From the NCBI GenBank assembly GCA_946011705.1, contig CAMGCA010000124.1, forward strand, positions 1-6,489: DNA of 6,489 nucleotides. Reading direction: 5' to 3'. Origin of the DNA: an uncultured Clostridia bacterium (GTDB lineage Bacteria; Bacillota; Clostridia; Oscillospirales; Oscillospiraceae). Position numbers and translations under genes: made by a program. Of this stretch, positions 1 through 4,590 are shown one piece after another. Under the pieces are notes generated by a model. That model was not told where the DNA came from. It searched no databases and worked only from the letters and a program-made list of their open reading frames with translations. Within the stretch, counting starts at the first letter, position 1. Each line of letters opens with the position of its first letter.

Positions 1-316
1 TGTCCATCATGCCGGGCATGGAGGCCCGGGCGCCGGAACGGACGGAGACCAGCAGAGGATTCTCAAGGTCGCCGAACTTTTTGCCGGTGATTTCCTCCAG
101 CTTGTCTACATACTGCATGATTTCCGCCTGAATTTCATCATTGATTTTGCGGCCATCCTCGTAATACTTGGTGCAGGCTTCGGTAGAAATGGTAAAGCCC
201 TGAGGGACGGGCAGACCGATGTTGGTCATTTCCGCGAGGTTCGCGCCCTTGCCGCCCAGGAGCTCGCGCATTTTGCCGTTGCCCTCGGTGAACAGATAAA
301 CGTACTTATGAGACAT
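1..316 (-). CDS. ppdK: Pyruvate, phosphate dikinase, N-terminal part (cut by window edge)
   Basis: This cytoplasmic enzyme interconverts pyruvate, ATP and phosphate with phosphoenolpyruvate, AMP and pyrophosphate; in clostridia it often works in the glycolytic direction. About 105 residues are visible, beginning [20 protein letters not shown]. The ATP-grasp start motif [10 protein letters not shown] (Lys23) and the motif [15 protein letters not shown] (Arg93) match the nucleotide-binding residues Lys22 and Arg92 known from the Clostridium symbiosum enzyme, offset by one. The full protein is normally near 870-880 residues, so most of it lies to the left of the window. The ATG at 316-314 follows a purine-rich AAAGGGG (333-327) with a 10-nt gap. 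This is a housekeeping chromosomal gene, not part of the mobile element beside it. Family assignment is very secure. Confidence 0.95.
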   Translation of the reverse strand, partial: MSHKYVYLFTEGNGKMRELLGGKGANLAEMTNIGLPVPQGFTISTEACTKYYEDGRKINDEIQAEIMQYVDKLEEITGKKFGDLENPLLVSVRSGARASMPGMMD

Positions 317-401
317 TCGTTTAATACCCCTTTCCTATCTTCAGACGTGCCAAAACCGCCTGTATGGTTATAAATTTCGACTGTCCGAGTTTGACTGGTA
401 C

Positions 402-430
402 AGTATATCATATCTGTCAAAAAATTGCAA
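402..430 (-). promoter_or_regulatory. Probable ppdK promoter (extended -10)
   Basis: Read on the minus strand, a -35 TTGCAA (430-425) is followed by a 17-bp spacer and a -10 TATACT (407-402). A TGn extension immediately precedes the -10, which strengthens a weak -35. It is the best promoter match upstream of ppdK and would give a leader of roughly 80 nt. It sits in AT-rich DNA between the element side and the gene, so ppdK expression probably survived the insertion. Start site and strength are inferred. Confidence 0.6.
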
Positions 431-673
431 ATAAATTCTTGCAAATTTTTGCATAATTTCCAAAAACAGGAACTGATAGCGTTGGCAGCCCACTGCGCCG
501 ACACAACCTCGCTGCCGTCCATCACCAGAGCCACGTCGTTGCTTTGGGTTTCCGCCGCGGTGGTTTCGGTACGTGCACGCTGCCGCAAATGCAGGTAGTC
601 CGTCAGCGTCCGGGGTCCTTATCAGGTCGATGACATCCCCGCAGACCCAGCGCAAGGACTTCCAGCCTGTCGG
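431..673. other. Gene-free junction between ppdK promoter and recombinase
   Basis: No intact gene is supported here. The ppdK-side part (to about 470) is AT-rich and carries copies of TTGCAAAT (425-432, 439-446). From about 480 to 673 the base composition turns GC-rich and contains two short primase-like pieces, annotated separately. The boundary between host chromosome and mobile element must lie in this stretch or in the very end of the recombinase gene. No duplicated attachment site can be identified, because the other end of the element is outside the window. Confidence 0.5.
587..642 (-). pseudogene. Decayed remnant of a CHC2-type primase gene (tentative)
   Basis: Two adjacent pieces on the minus strand resemble the primase-like gene at 5890-6489, in the same order. 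Bases 642-627 encode CGDVIDL-like sequence and match its GDVID codons at 15 of 16 positions. Bases 608-587 encode LTDYLHL and match it at 19 of 22 positions, with differences that leave the protein sequence nearly unchanged. In the intact gene these motifs are about 45 codons apart; here they are about 6 codons apart and in different frames. This suggests a related gene, not a copy of this one, that suffered a deletion and a frameshift. The matches are short, so coincidence is not excluded. Confidence 0.45.
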
Positions 674-2347
674 TTACTTTTTCCCACCTAAGCAGACGAC
701 CGTCTCGACGGTAGTCTCAGATTCCAAGGACAATTCTTTCACTTCCCCGCCTTCAACAGGCATGGGAAAATTGAAAACGATATTCTTGATCCAGCATCCA
801 TCTTTTCTCTTTTCCGGGTATAGGTCAATTCTTTCGATGAAGGCCTTCATAAGTTCCTTCCGTTCAGCTTCGGTAGCGGAGTTGTAAACCGCATCGAAGG
901 CCAGGAGCAGCCGATAGATATTGTCACCGGAGATTTTCTCCTGCCGGATACTGCGAATCTGACTTTGCAGCTCATCGATCTGAGATTCGATTTCTACCAT
1001 GATATCATATTGTTCGTCATAACGGCGCTGCAAATCAGAAATTTTTCTGTCATAGTGTGGATCGCCAATATCCAGCGTATCCATCTGACGCTCCAACCGG
1101 GTTTTCGTTCCGAGGGTCTGCTTCAATCGCCCCTGCAAAACTTCCACTTGCTGTTCCAGCGCCGCAGTATCTACTGCCGTTCCGATCTTTGCTTGAATGG
1201 CTTCCGCAAACCGGGGCTTATTGACCATGGCGGAGATGATCCTGGCAACTGCACTGTTCAGCTCTGCCTGATCTATGTTCAGTCGGAAACTGCACTCATG
1301 GCCGGAAGCGGTAATGGTATTCTTGCAATAGTAGTAATACCGTGTTTTCTTGTCCCTGCCATGGGCTTTGGCGATGTTGCCGTACATACCTTTTCCACAG
1401 CATGGACATCTCAGAATGCCGGACAGGATGTGGGCATGGTCTGGATTGTTGACCTTCTCCCGCTTGAAGGAATTGATCTTGCGCTTTTCCTGTGCCAGAT
1501 ACCAATCTTCTTCAGAAATGATGGCCTCATGCTGTCCGTCATAAACGGGAAACTCAGACTGTTCGACCACATGCATCTCATTGCGTGTGCCCTGCTTCTT
1601 TTCTGTCCTGCGTCTGCCATAGGCAATCTTCCCCATGTAGATGGGATTGTCCAGCACATCCTGCACGAAATTTCTTGAGAAGCCGGGAATGGTATTGTTC
1701 TGCCGCAGTTTCTTTACGAAGCCATTTCGGTTCAGGTACTTGGCAACTCCGGCAACGCCCTCGTTGGTGTGGATGTAACGATTATAGATGATGCGAATGA
1801 CCTCAACCTCATCCTCTGCAATGACAAGGTTTCCGTTTTCCAGTTTGTATCCATAGGGAGCGAAACCGCCGTTCCATTTTCCTTCACGGGCCTTTTGCTC
1901 CCGTCCTGCCATTGTCTGTGTGCGGATATTCTCTCGCTCAATTTCTGCCACAGCAGACAGAACTGAAATCATCAGCTTACCGGCATCTTTGGAACTGTCA
2001 ATGCCATCTTCCACGCAAATCAGATTCACACCATAATCCTGCATGAGCTGCAAAGAGTTCAGAACGTCCGCCGCATTTCTTCCGAAACGGGAGAGCTTAA
2101 ACACCAACACATAGGAAACGCCATCTTTGCCCTCCTGAATGTCGTTCAGCATCCGCTGAAACTCCGGTCTTCCCTGGATGTTCTTACCGGAAAATCCCTC
2201 GTCAGAGTATTCACCGGCAACAACCATGTCCTCGTAGTCAGCGTATTTACGAAGCTTGTCACGCTGGGCATCCAGGCTGTAGCCATCGACCTGCATGGTG
2301 GTGGACACTCTTGTATAGAGGTAGCATTTACGTTGTTTCTTCTTCAA
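674..2347 (-). CDS. Large serine recombinase (site-specific integrase)
   Basis: A 557-residue serine recombinase that would cut and rejoin DNA at attachment sites to integrate and excise the element. The resolvase domain fills about residues 7-155: catalytic Ser15 in YTRVSTTMQ, and the arginine motif FKLSRFGRN (Arg87, Arg90). A recombinase domain follows (about 160-300), then a zinc ribbon with Cys314, Cys317, Cys341 and Cys352, then a long charged coiled coil (about 395-470), as in TnpX-like enzymes of clostridial elements. Length is normal for the family. The start is TTG at 2347, placed 8 nt after AGGAGG; the nearby ATG at 2351 belongs to the frame of the upstream gene. It overlaps that gene by 20 nt, so the two are probably translationally coupled. 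No active-site residue appears missing, so it is likely functional. It lies at the ppdK-proximal edge of the element, the usual place for such enzymes. Confidence 0.93.
   Translation of the reverse strand: MKKKQRKCYLYTRVSTTMQVDGYSLDAQRDKLRKYADYEDMVVAGEYSDEGFSGKNIQGRPEFQRMLNDIQEGKDGVSYVLVFKLSRFGRNAADVLNSLQLMQDYGVNLICVEDGIDSSKDAGKLMISVLSAVAEIERENIRTQTMAGREQKAREGKWNGGFAPYGYKLENGNLVIAEDEVEVIRIIYNRYIHTNEGVAGVAKYLNRNGFVKKLRQNNTIPGFSRNFVQDVLDNPIYMGKIAYGRRRTEKKQGTRNEMHVVEQSEFPVYDGQHEAIISEEDWYLAQEKRKINSFKREKVNNPDHAHILSGILRCPCCGKGMYGNIAKAHGRDKKTRYYYYCKNTITASGHECSFRLNIDQAELNSAVARIISAMVNKPRFAEAIQAKIGTAVDTAALEQQVEVLQGRLKQTLGTKTRLERQMDTLDIGDPHYDRKISDLQRRYDEQYDIMVEIESQIDELQSQIRSIRQEKISGDNIYRLLLAFDAVYNSATEAERKELMKAFIERIDLYPEKRKDGCWIKNIVFNFPMPVEGGEVKELSLESETTVETVVCLGGKK
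695..716. repeat. Near-perfect dyad in the recombinase 3' end
   Basis: Bases 695-704 and 707-716 form an inverted repeat pairing at 9 of 10 positions around a 2-bp centre (TC, 705-706). It overlaps the codons for ETTVETV near the recombinase C-terminus. Serine integrase crossover sites are imperfect dyads around a 2-bp core close to the integrase gene, so this is a possible arm or core of an attachment site. It could also simply follow from the repetitive coding sequence. Confidence 0.3.
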
Positions 2348-2558
2348 TCATACCACCTCCTGCATTGGGATCCTGTGCAGCGAATCCCTCCTTGCGGATG
2401 AAGTATTCCAAAAGAAACTGCACATAGTCTGGTGCATGGCGGTTGCCCAATTCCCACTCCGTCATTGTCCGGTAGGGAATGTGAACCAGCTTGCAGAAGT
2501 CCTTTCGGTTCAGCCCTGTACTCTCCCGCAGTTTAATCATTCTGTTTTTACAATCCAT
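2328..2558 (-). CDS. Small helix-turn-helix (Cro/XRE-like) regulator
   Basis: A 76-residue protein whose residues about 5-55 form a helix-turn-helix fold: LRESTGLNRKDFCKLVHIPY followed by RTMTEWELGNRHAPDYVQ. The 'IPYRT..EWE.G.R.P' pattern is typical of small Cro/XRE-like proteins on clostridial mobile elements. Such proteins bind operator DNA, here probably to control this gene and the recombinase. ATG at 2558 follows GGAGAAAG. The last 20 nt overlap the recombinase start, and the recombinase ribosome binding site lies inside this gene, so the two form one operon. The inverted repeat over its own promoter (2582-2632) suggests autoregulation. The C-terminal tail (about 58-76) is glycine and glutamate rich with no clear fold. 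Whether it represses or activates, or acts as an excisionase-like factor, cannot be told from sequence. Confidence 0.85.
   Translation of the reverse strand: MDCKNRMIKLRESTGLNRKDFCKLVHIPYRTMTEWELGNRHAPDYVQFLLEYFIRKEGFAAQDPNAGGGMIEEETT
2353..2361 (-). promoter_or_regulatory. Ribosome binding site selecting the recombinase TTG start
   Basis: The minus strand reads AGGAGGTGG, nearly a full match to the 16S rRNA anti-Shine-Dalgarno sequence. From the AGGAGG core there are 8 nt to the TTG at 2347. The ATG at 2351 is too close to it and opens the reading frame of the helix-turn-helix gene's tail, which stops at 2328. Confidence 0.75.
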
Positions 2559-2581
2559 AGTCTTTCTCCATAAATAGGAAA

Positions 2582-2632
2582 TACACGTTGCGTACTTATT
2601 ATAGCACAGCTACAACAAATACGCAACGTGTA
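2582..2632. repeat. Perfect 13-bp inverted repeat, probable operator
   Basis: Arms TACACGTTGCGTA (2582-2594) and TACGCAACGTGTA (2620-2632) are exact reverse complements, separated by 25 bp that hold the -10. Each arm also contains its own small dyad, ACG-3nt-CGT, so each could bind one repressor dimer. The arms bracket the promoter at the -35 and the transcription start, a layout that fits repression by blocking RNA polymerase. The neighbouring helix-turn-helix protein is the natural candidate to bind. There is no T-run, so it is not a terminator. Confidence 0.7.
2598..2626 (-). promoter_or_regulatory. Promoter of the regulator-recombinase operon
   Basis: On the minus strand a consensus -10 TATAAT (2603-2598) lies 17 bp after a weak -35 TTGCGT (2626-2621). 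The -35 falls inside one arm of the inverted repeat at 2582-2632, and the other arm covers the region just after the -10. Transcription would start near 2591 and give a short leader into the regulator at 2558. The perfect -10 makes this the clearest promoter in the window. Confidence 0.7.
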
Positions 2633-2642
2633 AATCAAACTT

Positions 2643-2828
2643 TTATGCTGCTGCCATACCTGGCGGTTTCGCTTGTGTATCATTCTCAGGGCACTTCTCT
2701 GTTTGCGGTGTGTCCTGTTCCAATTTTTCCAGAACCTGATGACCGTATTTCTCGATCAGTCGGGCCATAACATCCACGCAGCGTTCAAATGCCGCATTGT
2801 ATTTTGCATCTTCATAATATTTCTGCAA
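2643..2828 (-). CDS. Small protein of unknown function, between relaxase and regulator
   Basis: A 61-residue protein that I cannot assign to a function. From the proposed start it reads MQKYYEDAKYNAAFERCVDV and continues with a predicted helical segment MARLIEKYGHQVLEKLEQD, then a polar tail rich in Glu, Thr and Pro ending PPGMAAA. No signal peptide, membrane segment or metal site is visible. The start chosen is TTG at 2828, 9 nt after GGAGGA (2843-2838) and 16 nt beyond the relaxase stop. The frame stays open further upstream inside the relaxase gene, to an ATG at 2924, but that start would overlap the relaxase extensively and lacks this ribosome binding site. Position suggests cotranscription with the relaxase and perhaps an accessory role in mobilization; that role is inference only. 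Confidence 0.6.
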   Translation of the reverse strand: MQKYYEDAKYNAAFERCVDVMARLIEKYGHQVLEKLEQDTPQTEKCPENDTQAKPPGMAAA

Positions 2829-2844
2829 TAGGCAATGTCCTCCG

Positions 2845-4131
2845 TCATATCTCGATATTCTGCTGCCTGCCACTGGCGGGCTGACTGTGTTCCTGTTGCT
2901 GCCGTCCTCTGGCGAGGATGGCATTCAAAAAAGCCCGAACCCGTTCGGATGCGATTTCCAGTGCATCCAGATAGGGCTGGGCTTTCTTTTTGAGTTCCTG
3001 ATATTTTTCGTTCAACGCTTCAAAACGCTGCTTCCAGATGGTCGCGGACTGTTCTGCGGAAGCCAGTTTTTCTTTCAGCCGCCTGTTGTCCGCCCTGGCA
3101 GCAATGCCATTGATGGCGTGCTGCTTGAGCGTGTCACACTCCTGCGGGGTAAGAGAAATATTTCCGGTGAGGGCATTTTTCTTGCCCATCGCCTCAATGT
3201 CCTGTATCGTCAGCGCAGCGGCCTTGGCGGTTTTGGTTTCCTTTTGCAGAACCGCAAGTCTTTTCTTCTGCCGGTCTGCCGCAGCCTGGGTATCTTCCAA
3301 AGTCTGCTCCGCCTGTGCAACCAGACCGGTCACAGCTTCCAAACGCTCCTGCTCTGCCTGAACCTTAAACTGTGTTACGGTCAAATGCTCCTCGGTACTA
3401 CCCCGCTCGCCGCGCTTCACATCGGTGTAACCGGCGGCACGCATAGCGCTGAAGAAATCGTCTTGGAGTACACTGTAGGATTTTTTCAAGATCGGCTTTC
3501 CCTTTGCGGTCAGCATGGGATTTCCGTTTTCGTCCAGCGCCGGCTTGGACTGCCACTTCTTACTGCTGCTGACCTGCATGATCGTTTCCTTTACGGTGCC
3601 GACCAGCGATTTGTCCTTGCAGCGTTTGCTCCAAAGAATCTGTTTTTCAACAACCGGGATGTACACAACATGGAGATGGTAGTGGTATACATCTTCTTCC
3701 AGAGCTTCGGACATAGCCCGGTTACGTTCGTCTGCGTGCATCACAGCGGAGAGGATGTACTGCTCACCGCCCACAATCTCCACGGCAGCTTTGTAAGCAT
3801 CGGCATAGAACTGTTTTGCAAATTCGTAGCCGCCGTGATTATAGAAGTAGGCAGAGTTCACATCGAAGATCAGTTCACCGTAAAGGTTGGCATCTTCTTT
3901 CAGACCACGGGTGGAGATCACGCCATCGGTTTTCATCTGCTCAAACATCTCTGCATAACTGCCGGTGGGTGTTTTGAAATGCACATTGTAAGATAAGCGC
4001 TCCAACACGATATCCGGGTTCGTGTAGGATTCCTTTTCCCGCTCATTGTGGCGCTGGGCATTAGCGATTTTGGAAGCGGTCAGGTTTACATTTCTTGCTA
4101 CGGTACGGTCAATACCGTCGTTTCTTGCCAT
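2845..4131 (-). CDS. MobV/Pre-type relaxase (plasmid recombination enzyme family)
   Basis: A 428-residue relaxase of the Mob/Pre (MobV) family, which nicks one DNA strand at oriT, stays bound to the 5' end and pilots transfer. The N-terminus MARNDGIDRTVARNVNLTAS begins the catalytic domain (about 1-240). The metal-binding motif appears as HADE (His132, Asp134, Glu135) and YHYHLHV (His150, His152, His154), separated by an insert of about 14 residues, where classical members have a compact HxDExxPHxH. The C-terminal half is charged coiled coil (about 255-300 and 345-395), usual for the family and likely for dimerization. The start at 4131 has AAAGGA 11 nt upstream. The ATG at 4158 would add nine residues (MNKERIEPP) but has no ribosome binding site. 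The gene follows the candidate oriT and precedes the 61-residue protein by 16 nt. No matching conjugation pore is visible, so a helper element would be needed. Confidence 0.88.
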   Translation of the reverse strand: MARNDGIDRTVARNVNLTASKIANAQRHNEREKESYTNPDIVLERLSYNVHFKTPTGSYAEMFEQMKTDGVISTRGLKEDANLYGELIFDVNSAYFYNHGGYEFAKQFYADAYKAAVEIVGGEQYILSAVMHADERNRAMSEALEEDVYHYHLHVVYIPVVEKQILWSKRCKDKSLVGTVKETIMQVSSSKKWQSKPALDENGNPMLTAKGKPILKKSYSVLQDDFFSAMRAAGYTDVKRGERGSTEEHLTVTQFKVQAEQERLEAVTGLVAQAEQTLEDTQAAADRQKKRLAVLQKETKTAKAAALTIQDIEAMGKKNALTGNISLTPQECDTLKQHAINGIAARADNRRLKEKLASAEQSATIWKQRFEALNEKYQELKKKAQPYLDALEIASERVRAFLNAILARGRQQQEHSQPASGRQQNIEI

Positions 4132-4184
4132 TGGGGGTTCAATCCTTTCTTTATTCATTTTTGGTTTCGGGAGCCACGGGGGAG

Positions 4185-4200
4185 CACTTCTGCGGAAGTG
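4185..4200. repeat. Hairpin, copy 1: CACTTC-TGCG-GAAGTG
   Basis: A perfect 6-bp stem with a 4-nt loop. The inner 12 bp (CTTCTGCGGAAG, 4187-4198) recur exactly 90 bp away at 4277-4288. It lies directly beside the proposed nick sequence, on its 3' side on the minus strand. Confidence 0.6.
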
Positions 4201-4249
4201 TAATAACCCACTATGATACTTTCATCCTATGGCTGCAAAGTATCGTGGG
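4200..4249 (-). other. Candidate origin of transfer (oriT) with MobV-like nick sequence
   Basis: On the minus strand the sequence TAGTGGGTTATTACACTT resembles the nick region of the MobV model plasmid pMV158, which I recall as TAGTGTG/TTATACTTTA. By analogy the nick would fall between 4207 and 4206. Just upstream is an inverted repeat: GATACTTT (4215-4222) with AAAGTATC (4237-4244), extended by CCCAC (4207-4211) and GTGGG (4245-4249) with a 3-nt bulge. The site lies about 75 nt before the relaxase start and in the same direction, as in pMV158. The match to the nick sequence has differences, so function is inferred. Confidence 0.55.
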
Positions 4250-4274
4250 CTCTCCGAGGGGGAACGGGGAATGC

Positions 4275-4290
4275 GGCTTCTGCGGAAGCC
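4275..4290. repeat. Hairpin, copy 2: GGCTTC-TGCG-GAAGCC
   Basis: It shares the 12-bp core of the hairpin at 4185-4200, but the outer two base pairs differ (GG/CC instead of CA/TG). Both sides changed together, so the stem is kept. That is the pattern expected when the fold itself matters. Confidence 0.55.
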
Positions 4291-4377
4291 TCTGCCGTGG
4301 CTTGCAAGCGGTACCCACTTCACAATTCCACGGCACGGACGATGCTGATTTCCCAACCGTATTGTGCAATCACCACC

Positions 4378-4426
4378 GTCCGCTGTCTGAGAGAAGTCCG
4401 CTACATTCTCTCAGACCGTCCACGCT
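4378..4426. repeat. 11-bp perfect inverted repeat with flanking direct repeats
   Basis: GTCTGAGAGAA (4385-4395) and TTCTCTCAGAC (4406-4416) pair perfectly around a 10-nt loop. The heptamer GTCCGCT occurs at 4378-4384 and again in the loop at 4396-4402, 18 bp apart, and a degenerate third copy (GTCCACGCT) lies at 4418-4426. No T-run follows on either strand, so it is not a terminator. It may be a protein-binding site in an origin of transfer or replication. Confidence 0.55.
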
Positions 4427-4504
4427 GAACTCTGCGGATTTCATCGTGGGGACGGGGATGCGAGGGGTACAGGATGCGGAAGATGATTTTGTAATAATGA
4501 AGAC

Positions 4505-4590
4505 TTGCGGTTTTTGCTGCGTACATACGTACGGCGGGATGTTACTTGTCCCATTCGTCCGGTACGTACGTACGCAGCGAATCACCGCAA
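4505..4590. repeat. Long near-palindrome enclosing the helicase stop codon
   Basis: GCTGCGTACATACGTAC (4516-4532) and GTACGTACGTACGCAGC (4562-4578) pair at 16 of 17 positions. In a minus-strand transcript the one exception becomes a U-G wobble. An outer stem TTGCGGT (4505-4511) with ACCGCAA (4584-4590) adds 7 bp after a small internal loop. The 29-nt apical loop contains the helicase stop codon (4542-4544). There is no T-run on either strand. The right arm is part of the helicase coding region (residues LRTYV near the C-terminus). Confidence 0.7.

Larger units (their letters stand above)
4132..4541. other. Structure-rich noncoding region between relaxase and helicase
   Basis: About 410 nt hold no supported gene but an unusual density of repeats. 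In order they are: twin hairpins (4185-4200 and 4275-4290), a candidate oriT (4200-4249), an 11-bp inverted repeat with flanking direct repeats (4378-4426), G-rich tracts on the plus strand (4448-4473), and the left arm of a long near-palindrome (4505-4532). Its place directly upstream of a relaxase gene fits a transfer origin; nearness to the replication genes also allows a replication origin. No convincing relaxase promoter was found, so the relaxase may be read from upstream. Confidence 0.6.

Noticed and set aside
415..420. TTGACA on the minus strand as the ppdK -35
   Set aside because: No acceptable -10 lies 16-18 bp downstream (the hexamer there is CAGTCA). TTGCAA with TATACT at a 17-bp spacing is better.
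226..588. Minus-strand frame of 120 codons overlapping the ppdK start
   Set aside because: It runs out of frame through the ppdK promoter and the beginning of ppdK. Only its upstream edge (LTDYLHL) has meaning, and that is better explained as a decayed primase-like remnant.
965..1678. Plus-strand reading frame of 237 codons
   Set aside because: Antisense to the recombinase, without a supported start or family resemblance.
2887..3996. Plus-strand reading frame of 369 codons
   Set aside because: Antisense to the relaxase. Its composition is Phe- and Leu-rich with no recognisable domain.
4132..4158. Relaxase start at the ATG at 4158
   Set aside because: No ribosome binding site lies before it, and the extra residues MNKERIEPP look unlike a family N-terminus. 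The ATG at 4131 has AAAGGA upstream.
4212..4240. TATCAT on the minus strand as a relaxase -10
   Set aside because: No reasonable -35 lies at 16-18 bp. The bases are also part of the candidate oriT. A promoter overlapping oriT is possible but not supported here.
4446..4473. Plus-strand G-quadruplex
   Set aside because: There are three GGGG runs but the fourth tract is only GG, so a stable three-layer structure is not supported.
4370..4585. Minus-strand frame of 71 codons, including a possible 24-codon peptide (MKSAEFSVDGLRECSG...) read through the 11-bp inverted repeat
   Set aside because: No ribosome binding site precedes either start, and the frame crosses three repeat structures. A leader peptide is conceivable but unsupported.
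4505..4590. Rho-independent terminator after the helicase gene
   Set aside because: The stem is strong but neither strand has a T-run after it, and the loop is long.
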